Positions 25,813 through 35,512 of a DNA stretch of 64,000 bases are shown here, one piece after another. The DNA is taken from assembly GCF_026241755.1 (NCBI RefSeq), contig NZ_JAPJDA010000010.1:82706-146705 (forward strand). The letters run 5' to 3'. Under the pieces are notes generated by a model. That model did no database searches and was not told the origin of the DNA. It saw only the letters and a list, made by a program, of their open reading frames with translations. Position 1 is the stretch's first letter. Every line of letters begins with the position of its first letter. The translations under genes and the position numbers were made by a program. Source of the stretch: Salinimicrobium profundisediminis (GTDB lineage Bacteria; Bacteroidota; Bacteroidia; Flavobacteriales; Flavobacteriaceae).

Positions 25813-28800
25813 TTAAAATTTAACATTTATTCCCACTGTATAGATTGATGGCACCGGATAGGTTTGTCTATCTACACCATCGGGCACTTCAGGAGTAAAT
25901 CCGTTATAGTCGAAGAAAGAGAAAGGCCTTTCAGCAGTAACATATACCCGCATCCATGGTAAATCTTCCTGTTCTACAGTATAGCCCAGTTGTATGGTTT
26001 GAATTCTGAAGAATTCTCCATCCTCAACCCAAAAATCACTTAGGCGCTGGTTCCATGCCTTGCGCATTCCGGCAGCAGAAGGATAAATATTACTTGTGCC
26101 TTCCCCATGCCACCTGTTATTGGCAAGATCGGCATCCATATTGGTATCATTGGTAAAAATAATCTCCCCTCTTCTTCGGTTAAGGATTTTATTCCCGGCC
26201 TGGCCATAAAAGCTCATGGAAAAATCTAAAGCTTTATAGTTCATTGCAATATTTCCCCCATAAGTGAAATCGGGCAGGAATGATCCTAATACCACCCTGT
26301 CTTCATCGGTAATCATGCCGTCGTTGTTTTGATCTCTGTATATAAGATCTCCGGGAACAAGGTTATTACTTACTGCAATAGGATCTGCATCGATTTGCGC
26401 CTGGTTTTGATAAACCCCCACTCTTTCATAGCCATAGAATCCAAAAAGAGGACCGCCTTCAATAGTTCTTTGACGGAATTCTGCCGATCCGGAATCAATG
26501 TACCCTCTATCATCTTCAATTTGGGTAGCTTCATTTTTAAGGGTGGTGAAGTTTGCTCCTATAGAAAATTCAAAATCTTCTCCAATGTTTCCGAAGTAGT
26601 TACCACTGAATTCAAGACCCTGGTTTCTAATTACTCCAGAATTCCTCTCAATGCTTTGGTCTACAATAGGAATATAAACCGGAAGAATGGCATTTTCGGT
26701 ATCCCTGATGTAATAATCGGCAGTAAGAGACAACCTGTTTTCCAGAACTTCAAGATCAACCCCAAAGTTAAGTTCTTCTATGACCTCCCAGGTGTTATTT
26801 GAAAAAACGCTGGTAGAGACAATCCCTGTGCGCGGGTTATCGCCAAAAGGTGCAGAAACCACATCAATAGTATTAGAACCGGCACTGGCAGCAACATTGT
26901 CATTACCAAGTTTACCCCAGGCAGCACGTAATTTCAGGAAATCAATTACGCCTACATTATCCATAAAATTTTCTTCGGAAATTACCCAACCTAAACCAAC
27001 TGAAGGGAAATAACCCCATGGATCTAGTGTAAATTTGGAAGATCCGTCGGCCCTGAAGGTTCCATAAAGCAGGTACCTGTCCATAAAGCTGTAGGAAACC
27101 CTTCCAAAATAGGACATCCCGTAATATCTTTTTCCTATTTCTTTCACGTTATTATTGAAAGACTCGGGATCGGCAAAATCTAAGTACCAGCTCGACTCCA
27201 GGCCTATACCCCTGATTCTTTCTCCGGTTACTTCAAGTTCATTTACAGCCTCATCTCTAAAAGAAGTACCTACCATAGCCGTAAACCTGTGGTCGCCAAT
27301 CTGGTCTTTATAGGTTAAAACATTATCCCAGTACTGGTTGGAGAAAGAGTTGTTTTCCCTCTTTATTGAAGATTGAACCTCATAGTTGTTCCCCAGGGTA
27401 TATGGAAGGTTCACATAACGCTCTTCTAAAGCCGAGAAGTTATGACTGTAAGTGGTCTTTATATCCAGCTTATCTTCAATGATTTCATATTGAAAATCCA
27501 TAGTAGCCAACAACTTCCTGATCTTTAGACGATCTTCATTGAATTTGGTGATTGGAAGCGGGTTTTGGGTATTCCTGTAACCCAAAAGCTGGGCATTGGC
27601 ATATCTCACAGGCGAAGCTGCCGTGTTAAGAGGGTCAATAACCGGAAGGATGGGCACCGCGAAATATGCATTAAACCAGGCCGCATTATCGGGCTGAAAC
27701 TGGGTTGCGTTACTAAAGACCATGTTCACGCTGGTTTTAAACCTGTCGGTAATATCAACATCCATCTTAGAACGAATATTGAATCTTTCATACTCATTCT
27801 TCATGTCGAGGATACCTTCCTGTGCAAAGTAGTTAGCACCAACCGAATAGGTTACGTTATCTCCCCCACCCGAAACGCCAATACTGTGACTTTGTATAAG
27901 GCCTTCTCTTAAAATCTCATCATACCAGTCGGTATTCACATCGGGAACATTGGGATTAACCCTGCTGCGCCCAAAGCGTTGCATGGCATTAAGAACGAAC
28001 TGGATATCGGCTTGTGAGCCAGATTCGTACACCATAGTGGTAAACTGTTCGGCATTAGCCATTTTAACCACATCCTGAGCCCTCTGTACCCCTGTATAAC
28101 CATCATATTCAAACTGGGGCTTCTGGTTTATACGACCAGATTTGGTCTCTACAATAATCACCCCGTTTGCAGCTCTCACGCCGTAAATGGCTGAAGAAGA
28201 TGCATCTTTTAAAACATTGATAGATTTGATGTCTTTTGTACTTAAAAAGTCAATGTTGTCATAAAGGGCACCATCAACAACATAAAGAACATTAGTACCA
28301 CTTGTGTAAGTACCTAAACCTCTCACCCGCACGTTAGGCGAATTACCCGGAGATCCTACAGAAGTGATTTGCACCCCTGCCACTTTTCCCTGTAATGACT
28401 GCATGACGTTTGAAGTTGGCGTCTTTTCTATTTCTTCAGACTCAATAGTAACAATAGAACCGGTAAGATCAGCTTTTCTCTGGGTACCATAACCAACTAC
28501 CACTACCTCGTCTAGGGCAGCAGCGTCTTCCTCTAAAGTAATCTGATAGTCATTAGCTCCAACTACTGGTAATTCCTGAGGCTTAAATCCCAGGAAAGTA
28601 ACTCTGAAGGTATCACCTTCAACCACTCCTTCGAGAACAAAATTTCCGTCGAAGTCGGTAATGTCAAAAATATTCTTCCCAATCACCTTCACCTCCGCAC
28701 CCGGTAAAGGCATACCATCGGCACCAACAATGGTTCCCGAAATAGTTTTTGGTTGTTGAGCAAAGCCTATTCCGCAGAACAGGAGAGCTACAAATGTGAG

Positions 28801-28818
28801 TAATAATCTAATTTTCAT
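25813..28818 (-). CDS. SusC/RagA-family TonB-dependent outer-membrane transporter
   Basis: A 1001-residue TonB-dependent receptor with a signal peptide (GIGFAQQ), a carboxypeptidase-D-like domain (~25-105), the TonB-box-like EVVVVGYGTQ, a plug domain (VYVVDG-type segment YVVDGALYDNIDFL, NVLKDASSSAIYGVRAANGVI) and a 22-strand barrel. It imports oligosaccharides captured by SusD across the outer membrane. It is the first gene of an eight-gene operon ending with GH3. The 219 bp upstream contain no strong TAnnTTTG box that I can point to. Confidence 0.95.
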   Translation of the reverse strand: MKIRLLLTFVALLFCGIGFAQQPKTISGTIVGADGMPLPGAEVKVIGKNIFDITDFDGNFVLEGVVEGDTFRVTFLGFKPQELPVVGANDYQITLEEDAAALDEVVVVGYGTQRKADLTGSIVTIESEEIEKTPTSNVMQSLQGKVAGVQITSVGSPGNSPNVRVRGLGTYTSGTNVLYVVDGALYDNIDFLSTKDIKSINVLKDASSSAIYGVRAANGVIIVETKSGRINQKPQFEYDGYTGVQRAQDVVKMANAEQFTTMVYESGSQADIQFVLNAMQRFGRSRVNPNVPDVNTDWYDEILREGLIQSHSIGVSGGGDNVTYSVGANYFAQEGILDMKNEYERFNIRSKMDVDITDRFKTSVNMVFSNATQFQPDNAAWFNAYFAVPILPVIDPLNTAASPVRYANAQLLGYRNTQNPLPITKFNEDRLKIRKLLATMDFQYEIIEDKLDIKTTYSHNFSALEERYVNLPYTLGNNYEVQSSIKRENNSFSNQYWDNVLTYKDQIGDHRFTAMVGTSFRDEAVNELEVTGERIRGIGLESSWYLDFADPESFNNNVKEIGKRYYGMSYFGRVSYSFMDRYLLYGTFRADGSSKFTLDPWGYFPSVGLGWVISEENFMDNVGVIDFLKLRAAWGKLGNDNVAASAGSNTIDVVSAPFGDNPRTGIVSTSVFSNNTWEVIEELNFGVDLEVLENRLSLTADYYIRDTENAILPVYIPIVDQSIERNSGVIRNQGLEFSGNYFGNIGEDFEFSIGANFTTLKNEATQIEDDRGYIDSGSAEFRQRTIEGGPLFGFYGYERVGVYQNQAQIDADPIAVSNNLVPGDLIYRDQNNDGMITDEDRVVLGSFLPDFTYGGNIAMNYKALDFSMSFYGQAGNKILNRRRGEIIFTNDTNMDADLANNRWHGEGTSNIYPSAAGMRKAWNQRLSDFWVEDGEFFRIQTIQLGYTVEQEDLPWMRVYVTAERPFSFFDYNGFTPEVPDGVDRQTYPVPSIYTVGINVKF

Positions 28819-29037
28819 AGGGTAAACCGTTTACAAAATTTGACATGAAAGTACATTACAACCCTGCTACCCGAAAACGTTATAGTACACAATTGCTACA
28901 TCAAAGGCAAACACTCATAAAGTTACTGTTTTTAAGCAGCTTACGAGCGTGATGAAGTAATATTTAAATCAAAAAATTATAGTATGACGTAGTAATGATG
29001 TAGTGGTTTTTGGACTTTTTGCAGGCTATTTAACCTT

Positions 29038-31782
29038 CTAAAAGTTGGCAATTAACCAGTTCGTGAGGTTTTCTGAAGTATCTACATTTATTTTCTTTCT
29101 AAGCCTGTACCTGTGTACTTCAACCCCCCTAACACTTATCCCCATTAAAGGTGCAATTTCCTTTGAAGTGAGATTCATCTTGAGGTAGGCACAAAGTTTA
29201 AGATCTCTATTACTTAAGTTTGGAAATTTACTTAGTAAATCTCTGAAGAAATCTTCATGCAGCTCATTAAAATTAGTTTCAAAGACTTTCCACTCATCAT
29301 CATTCTGTACGGCATTATTTATCTTATTCATAATGTGTTTGAGCCTGTACTGATTTGAAAATTTTGCTTTGTCTTTATTCAATTCCCCCTGTATCTGCAT
29401 AAGAACTTCATTCTTCTTTGCAGCGATCACGGTAGAATTTGCCAGCTCTTTGCGCTTCATATTAATCTCATTAATAAGCTGCTCCTTCTCAAGCTTGTTC
29501 ATTCTCTCTTCATGCTCCTTTTGATACCTGACCTTGAGTATCTTTCTATGTTGCTGAAGTTTCAGCTTATTTATATAGTAGATGAGCACAACCAGCATCA
29601 ACAAAGACAGGAGGTACAACACCTTCATGTAATCTTTTAAATACCATGGAGGATCTACCACAAACCTGAAAGCACTAAATACCGAAGCTTTTTGCTGAGA
29701 TCCCACGGCTGTTAACCTCAGCTCATACTGGTCGTATGGTAAATTCTGAAACTGAATCTTTCCTTCCTGCACTTCCCCACGCACGGCAGCCGTATTATTA
29801 CCCACGAGTTCGTATTCCATTCCCACCGCATCCGAAACCGGTAAACCGGTAAGAATCGTCACCTCCCTTGCCTGCCTGGAGGGAATATGGGGAATAACAT
29901 TAAGGTCATAGTAATTAGTCCCGTCGTACAGCTTCTGCACTACCGGTGTACTCAAAAATTCCCGGGAACTAAAATCCTTTAACTCATTAAGATTAAGCCT
30001 GGCAAAACCGTCGTGAAGGGTGATGTAGTAAATGGAGTCGTTCAGCTTTATGAGCCGCTCATTTTTCTTTACGGTACGCTTGTTTAACATACCTGCCGTT
30101 ACCAGGATCTTATCATCTTTAAAATTTGTGACGGTTAAAAGATTCTTTTCGGAATCCATGAACCAGAAATATTTACCATCCTGTCCTAAAAGCCTTTTGC
30201 CTTCATATTCCTGCCATTCAGATAATAATTCGAGATCTTGAGTAAAGGGATTATAGTGGTACCACTCTCCACCAGTAAAAGCAACAATTTGCCCATTCAC
30301 CCTGTACAGTTCAGCTTCCTGCTTCCCTACTCCGGTTGAGGTGCTTATCTTCTTTACTGAAGTAATACTGTCGCCTTCACTAGTTAGGCCTACCCTGTAG
30401 ATACCTTCATAAGAATCTGTCACCCACAGGGTAGAAGTATTCTCTAGCAGCATCTGCTTTACAGGAAAGTCTATTCCCTTAAGGCGCTGCACTTCGCCGG
30501 TATTTTCATTAAAAAGATCTATTCCCGTGTAACTTCCTATGAGAAATCTTTTGTTACCATTCTTTAAGATTTGGAAACTTCCTGTACGCCTGTCGATAGG
30601 TACAAAACGGTCATTTACAATTTTAAAAGTTCCGTTGTTATGGTTACTGTACATCACCCCGTCGTGAACCTCCAGATTCCAGGAATGACCTTCGGCCCCC
30701 TCCAGTAATTCTATCTTCTCATCATTCATCCTGAAAACGCCGGTATTACTGGCGAGATAAAGATCGTCCTCCTTAAAATTTAAATCATATACAGAACCCA
30801 ATTCTCCACTTTCATCGGTAAAGAACCTGAAAGGAGAATATATATCAACGACATCAATTCCATTATCAAGCCCCAACCAGATTTTACCTTTATTTTGGGC
30901 CAGGGCAAGAACAGTGTTATTTTGCAGGCCGTCCCACCTGTTATACGAGAAGATTTCACCGGTGTCTTCATTAAACTGAATAATGCCATTTTTAAGTGTT
31001 CCAATTAGAATTTCCCCTGAAGAAAGAGATAATACATGGTTGAGCTCATACTGCTGAAGTTCCTCCTGAAGTCCTTTATCAACCAGCCTTCGAATATGCT
31101 CACCGTCAAAAAGAAAGATATCGTCCTTTAAGCCAATTAACAATTCATCCCCATGCACAATAAGTTCTCTTACAACCCCATCTTTTAGAACTTCCTGGTT
31201 GGGCAACGGCTCCATTTCACCATTGTTATTTAAGTAAAAGAGCCCGGAATCTCCTGTCGCCAACACAAGCCTGTCCTTATAGATCTCCATTTGATTGACA
31301 TTCACTCTTTGCACAGGAGTGATTTTATCATTTTCGTACCGGTAAACTGCTCCAAAAGACCTGAAATAAATAGCATCTTTATGTGCAATAATTTCCCAGA
31401 ACTCCTCACTCTGCAGTTCATATTCGCCCAAAAGGGGAATAAGGGAAGTATAACACATATCACCCCTGGTATCTCTTTCCCAGTAACCAAATTCCCGGTA
31501 AGAACCTGTGTAGATCTTTCCTTTATGAGGAAGCACAGATCTTATAACCGAACGGTTCTCGAGATCAAATAATTCCCATCGCTGCCCGTCAAAAGATAAG
31601 AGGCCCTGGTTGTTCGCGACATAAATCACCCCGCTTTCATCAAGTGCAATATCCCAATTCTGGCTGGCCGCCTTATAACTAAAAGAAGAGTAGTTATGTA
31701 TAGGTGGAGAAAGCTCCTGTGCTGTAGTAGATGTAAATGATAAAATAATGATTACCAATACATTAAATCGAAATATTTCCAT
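29038..31782 (-). CDS. Membrane-anchored LuxR-type regulator with beta-propeller sensor (SusR-like)
   Basis: A 914-residue protein. I chose the start at 31782 (MEIFRFNVLVIIILSF) because it gives a signal peptide; the upstream extension has no support. In order: periplasmic two-component-regulator-type propeller repeats (~residues 20-640), a Y_Y_Y domain (~650-715), a membrane helix (VLYLLSLLMLVVLIYYI), a coiled coil, and a LuxR helix-turn-helix (LTSKEIAPLMGISVRGVEVHRYRLRKK). There is no kinase or receiver domain, so signal passes directly to DNA binding. It lies just upstream of susC on the same strand and probably senses the oligosaccharide imported by this locus. Confidence 0.88.
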   Translation of the reverse strand: MEIFRFNVLVIIILSFTSTTAQELSPPIHNYSSFSYKAASQNWDIALDESGVIYVANNQGLLSFDGQRWELFDLENRSVIRSVLPHKGKIYTGSYREFGYWERDTRGDMCYTSLIPLLGEYELQSEEFWEIIAHKDAIYFRSFGAVYRYENDKITPVQRVNVNQMEIYKDRLVLATGDSGLFYLNNNGEMEPLPNQEVLKDGVVRELIVHGDELLIGLKDDIFLFDGEHIRRLVDKGLQEELQQYELNHVLSLSSGEILIGTLKNGIIQFNEDTGEIFSYNRWDGLQNNTVLALAQNKGKIWLGLDNGIDVVDIYSPFRFFTDESGELGSVYDLNFKEDDLYLASNTGVFRMNDEKIELLEGAEGHSWNLEVHDGVMYSNHNNGTFKIVNDRFVPIDRRTGSFQILKNGNKRFLIGSYTGIDLFNENTGEVQRLKGIDFPVKQMLLENTSTLWVTDSYEGIYRVGLTSEGDSITSVKKISTSTGVGKQEAELYRVNGQIVAFTGGEWYHYNPFTQDLELLSEWQEYEGKRLLGQDGKYFWFMDSEKNLLTVTNFKDDKILVTAGMLNKRTVKKNERLIKLNDSIYYITLHDGFARLNLNELKDFSSREFLSTPVVQKLYDGTNYYDLNVIPHIPSRQAREVTILTGLPVSDAVGMEYELVGNNTAAVRGEVQEGKIQFQNLPYDQYELRLTAVGSQQKASVFSAFRFVVDPPWYLKDYMKVLYLLSLLMLVVLIYYINKLKLQQHRKILKVRYQKEHEERMNKLEKEQLINEINMKRKELANSTVIAAKKNEVLMQIQGELNKDKAKFSNQYRLKHIMNKINNAVQNDDEWKVFETNFNELHEDFFRDLLSKFPNLSNRDLKLCAYLKMNLTSKEIAPLMGISVRGVEVHRYRLRKKINVDTSENLTNWLIANF

Positions 31783-31958
31783 AGCAAAAAAATATTTGAG
31801 CAAGTAATGTGCAAGTACTTTTAATGCATAAAAGTACAATTTTTTTCCTTCTGGTATATCAGAACCAATCCCACTGAAAAATGGAAGTGTATTTCGCACT
31901 TCTACCTTAACAAAAAAAATAATGGAAAAATTTAAAAAGGTTTTAGAAAACCTGGAAG

Positions 31959-32936
31959 TTACTTTTTACGTTCAATAACGTAGTTTACCATGAGGATGAG
32001 AGAATCCTTATATGGAGAAGGAGGATATTCTTCGAGCATAGTCAATGCTTCTTGTTGAAATGCCTGCATTTTTGAAACAGCGTATTCAAGACCTCCTTTT
32101 TCTTTTACAAAATCAATGACTTCTCTTACCCGTTTCGCATCCTTATTATGGTTTTTCACCGAGTTGATGACCCAGGCTTTTTCTTTTGCCGAAATCTTAT
32201 TTAAGACATGTATCAATGGCAGCGTCATTTTTTGCTCTTTAATGTCTATCCCTGTGGGTTTGCCTATACGTTCATTGCCGTAATCAAACAGGTCATCTTT
32301 TATTTGAAAAGCCATTCCTATAAGCTCCCCAAAATGCCTCATCCTTTCTACCTCTTTAGAATCGGGTTGAACAGAGGCAGCTCCAAGGCTACAACAGGCC
32401 GCAATTAAGGTGGCTGTCTTTTGCCTAATGATTTCGTAGTAGATCTCTTCAGTGATATCGAGGCGGCGGGCTTTTTCTATTTGTAGCAGTTCCCCTTCAC
32501 TCATTTCCCTTACAGCAACCGAGATGATCTTAAGAAGATCAAAATCATTGTTATCTATAGACAGTAAAAGACCTTTTGAAAGCAGATAATCTCCTACCAG
32601 AACGGCAATTTTATTCTTCCAGAGTGCATTGATGGAAAAGAAGCCACGACGGCGGTTGGAATCATCTACAACATCATCGTGAACAAGAGTAGCGGTATGG
32701 ATCAATTCAATTACCGAAGCCCCCCTGTAGGTGCGTTCGTTCACCTTCCCATCTGCAACCATTTTGGCCACGAGAAAAACGAACATAGGGCGCATTTGTT
32801 TGCCCTTTCGGTTTACAATAAAGTGCGTGATCCTGTTTAGCAAGGCCACTTTTGAAGACATCGACTGAGTGAACTTCTTTTCAAAAAGTTCCATCTCCTT
32901 CTCTACCGGCAGCTTTATTTTAGAAATTACCTTCAT
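31959..32936 (-). CDS. Long-chain polyprenyl diphosphate synthase
   Basis: A 325-residue trans-isoprenyl diphosphate synthase. The first Asp-rich motif lies in LVHDDVVDDSNRRRG (~residue 85) and the second in QIKDDLFDYG (~residue 215). The fold makes the side chain of menaquinone, probably heptaprenyl or octaprenyl; chain length is not predictable with confidence. It follows rlmN on the minus strand. Confidence 0.92.
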   Translation of the reverse strand: MKVISKIKLPVEKEMELFEKKFTQSMSSKVALLNRITHFIVNRKGKQMRPMFVFLVAKMVADGKVNERTYRGASVIELIHTATLVHDDVVDDSNRRRGFFSINALWKNKIAVLVGDYLLSKGLLLSIDNNDFDLLKIISVAVREMSEGELLQIEKARRLDITEEIYYEIIRQKTATLIAACCSLGAASVQPDSKEVERMRHFGELIGMAFQIKDDLFDYGNERIGKPTGIDIKEQKMTLPLIHVLNKISAKEKAWVINSVKNHNKDAKRVREVIDFVKEKGGLEYAVSKMQAFQQEALTMLEEYPPSPYKDSLILMVNYVIERKK

Positions 32937-32980
32937 TAGGGCTGCTAAGATAGTTAAAAGAATAATTTTTCAGCACCTTC

Positions 32981-32997
32981 CAAAAAAGCCATTTTTG
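32981..32997. repeat. Dispersed palindrome, one mismatch, upstream of the polyprenyl synthase gene
   Basis: CAAAAAAGCCATTTTTG, a single change from the consensus. It is intergenic between the polyprenyl synthase start and the rlmN stop. Confidence 0.75.
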
Positions 32998-33002
32998 GAT
33001 CT

Positions 33003-34058
33003 CTAAACTGCAACTTCTTTAGACTTATTGGCAAGTTGACCACAGGCCGCATCTATATCCTTTCCGCGCGAACGGCGCACGGTACAGGTGATACCATTGC
33101 GCTCCAGCTCCCTTACATACAGGTTAGTTGTTGATTCGGGAGCCTGTTTAAAATGATCATCGCCAATAGGGTTATATTCAATGAGGTTGACTTTGCACGG
33201 TACATACTTACAGAACCTTACAAGGGCTTCTACATCCCTCCTGCTGTCGTTAATATCTTTCCAAACCACATATTCGTAGGTAATTCTGCTTTTTGTTTTA
33301 GCATACCAGTATTCAAGCGCTTCCCTAAGATCATTTAAAGGAAAGGTGGCATTAAATGGCATAATAGAAGTTCTCACTTCATCTATTGCTGAATGAAGGG
33401 AAACAGCTAGTTTAAATTTCACTTCTTCATCGGCCATTCTTTTTATCATTTTTGGCACCCCTGAAGTAGAAACTGTAATACGTTTTGGCGACATCCCCAA
33501 TCCTTCGGGGGAAGTGATCATTTCAATGGCCTTTAGCACGTTATTATAGTTCATGAGGGGTTCTCCCATGCCCATAAACACAATATTGGAGAGGGGCTTA
33601 TCAAAATACAGCCTGCTCTCATTGTCTATTGCCACTACCTGATCATAAATTTCGTCAGGATTCAGGTTGCGCATGCGCTTAAGTTTGGCGGTTGCACAAA
33701 ATTTGCAATCCAAACTACAACCAACCTGCGAAGAAACACAAGCAGTAGTTCTTGAGGGGGTAGGGATCAACACAGATTCTACCGTGAGATCATCATGTAA
33801 TTTTACAGCGTTTTTGATTGTCCCGTCACTGCTTCGCTGCATCTGGTCTACCCGAATATGGTTGATGACGAAGTTTTCATTCAGCATTTGACGCGTATCC
33901 TTTGAGATATTAGTCATATCTTCAAAAGAATGGGCTCCTTTGCCCCAAAGCCACTCATAAACCTGAGTTCCGCGGAAGGATTTATCCCCCTGAGAAACAA
34001 AGAATTGCTGAAGTTGTTCTTTGGTCAATGCCCGTATGTCTTTCTTCTTGTCTTTCAC
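33003..34058 (-). CDS. rlmN: Dual-specificity 23S rRNA/tRNA adenine C2-methyltransferase RlmN
   Basis: A 351-residue radical-SAM enzyme that methylates C2 of A2503 in 23S rRNA and A37 in some tRNAs. The [4Fe-4S] motif is CSLDCKFCATAKL (CxxxCxxC) near residue 114. The catalytic C-terminal cysteine is in DIDAACGQLANK. FMGMGEPLMNYNN is the usual SAM-binding segment. The length is normal. Confidence 0.96.
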   Translation of the reverse strand: MKDKKKDIRALTKEQLQQFFVSQGDKSFRGTQVYEWLWGKGAHSFEDMTNISKDTRQMLNENFVINHIRVDQMQRSSDGTIKNAVKLHDDLTVESVLIPTPSRTTACVSSQVGCSLDCKFCATAKLKRMRNLNPDEIYDQVVAIDNESRLYFDKPLSNIVFMGMGEPLMNYNNVLKAIEMITSPEGLGMSPKRITVSTSGVPKMIKRMADEEVKFKLAVSLHSAIDEVRTSIMPFNATFPLNDLREALEYWYAKTKSRITYEYVVWKDINDSRRDVEALVRFCKYVPCKVNLIEYNPIGDDHFKQAPESTTNLYVRELERNGITCTVRRSRGKDIDAACGQLANKSKEVAV

Positions 34059-34100
34059 GCTGCAAAAATACTAAAGTAAAAGGGATTTATAATACCTCTT

Positions 34101-34117
34101 TAAAAATGCCATTTTTG
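34101..34117. repeat. Dispersed palindrome, one mismatch, upstream of rlmN
   Basis: TAAAAATGCCATTTTTG, with CCTC at 34095 and GAGG at 34117 extending the complementarity. Confidence 0.8.
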
Positions 34118-34242
34118 AGGATCAATAAGTTAGCCAGAATTTAATTCTGCACTAAAATTCCGGAATCAAAATTTTTCTGAAAATTCTATCTGGATACTCT
34201 AACAAATCTGCTGCCGATAGGCAGGTTCAGCATGTTAATAAA

Positions 34243-34275
34243 AAACCTCACAGGTTTTTAAAACCTGTGAGGTTT
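34243..34275 (-). terminator. Strong inverted repeat after queA
   Basis: AAACCTCACAGGTTT and AAACCTGTGAGGTTT form a 15-bp stem with a 3-base loop. Minus-strand queA ends at 34333, and a run of five A in the forward sequence gives the U-tract. The same hairpin family recurs at 48201-48245. Confidence 0.65.
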
Positions 34276-34332
34276 GGTTATATTTCTTTAGAAGCAACTG
34301 CCCACTTTATATTGAGCACTGAACACTCTAAA

Positions 34333-35388
34333 CTATAGGATCAACATAGCGTCTCCGTAAGTGTAGAATTTGTATTTTTCTTTCACAGCTTCAGCATAAG
34401 CCTTCTTCATAAAATCGTGCCCTGCAAAAGCAGAAACCATCATCAATAAAGTAGATTTTGGTGTATGGAAGTTGGTGATCATACAGTTTGCAATACTAAA
34501 ATCGTAAGGAGGAAAAATAAATTTATTTGTCCAGCCCTGGAATTCATTCAGGGTTCTGTTTGAAGAAACCGAACTTTCCAAAGAACGCATTACCGTAGTT
34601 CCTACCGCACAAACTTTGCGTTTTTCCTGGATCGCTTTGTTAATGGTGTTCACTGCAGGCCCTTCAATATAAGCTTCTTCGCTGTCCATTTTGTGCTTGG
34701 AAAGATCTTCCACCTCAACCGGACTAAAAGTTCCTAAACCAACGTGAAGGGTAACTTCAGCAAAATCAATTCCCTTGATCTCCAACCTCTTCAAAAGATG
34801 CTTTGAGAAGTGAAGGCCGGCAGTAGGGGCCGCAACAGCACCTTCGGTCTTTGCATAAATGGTCTGGTAACGGTCTTTATCTTCGGGCTGTACTTCTCTC
34901 TTAATGTACTTTGGCAGCGGAGTTTCACCAAGTTCTGTCAGTTTATTTCTGAATTCCTCGTAAGAACCGTCGTAGAGAAAACGCAGTGTTCTTCCACGAG
35001 ATGTTGTATTATCAATAACTTCGGCCACAAGACTTTCATCTTCCCCAAAATATAGTTTATTACCAATCCTAATCTTCCTGGCAGGATCTACCAGCACGTC
35101 CCACAGGCGGGTCTCAGCATTTAATTCTCTCAACAAAAACACTTCAATCCGGGCACCGGTCTTCTCTTTATTACCAAATAGACGTGCAGGAAAAACCTTG
35201 GTGTTGTTTAACACCATCACGTCTTGCGGCTCAAAATAATCGATAAGATCCTTAAATTGTTTATGCTCAATTGTTTGCTCTTTCCTGTTCAAAACCATTA
35301 ATCTGGCTTCATCCCTGTTCTCGGCAGGATATTCTGCCAATAGTTCGGGCGGAAGGTCAAAATTGAAGTGCGATAATTTCATTCCCAT
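34333..35388 (-). CDS. queA: S-adenosylmethionine:tRNA ribosyltransferase-isomerase QueA
   Basis: A 351-residue enzyme that transfers the ribosyl moiety of SAM to 7-aminomethyl-7-deazaguanine in tRNA, the penultimate queuosine step. Typical segments include [22 protein letters not shown] at the N-terminus, [13 protein letters not shown] and TLHVGLGTF in the middle and LMMVSAFAG near the C-terminus. It consumes SAM but has no other evident link to the methionine cluster. Confidence 0.95.
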   Translation of the reverse strand: MGMKLSHFNFDLPPELLAEYPAENRDEARLMVLNRKEQTIEHKQFKDLIDYFEPQDVMVLNNTKVFPARLFGNKEKTGARIEVFLLRELNAETRLWDVLVDPARKIRIGNKLYFGEDESLVAEVIDNTTSRGRTLRFLYDGSYEEFRNKLTELGETPLPKYIKREVQPEDKDRYQTIYAKTEGAVAAPTAGLHFSKHLLKRLEIKGIDFAEVTLHVGLGTFSPVEVEDLSKHKMDSEEAYIEGPAVNTINKAIQEKRKVCAVGTTVMRSLESSVSSNRTLNEFQGWTNKFIFPPYDFSIANCMITNFHTPKSTLLMMVSAFAGHDFMKKAYAEAVKEKYKFYTYGDAMLIL

Positions 35389-35512
35389 ATAAGATAGATT
35401 TTAAGAAGCTGCAAATATACAACCTCGGGATAGGGGTTGTCAAGTAAATGCAGGTTTATTTAAGAAATCTGTTAATTGACGGGGCCACACAACGGCAGCT
35501 TTTAAAAATTTC

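Noticed and set aside
31783..31899. 39-residue N-terminal extension of the propeller/LuxR regulator
   Set aside because: The internal Met at 31782 begins a clean signal peptide; the extension has no domain and would hide it.
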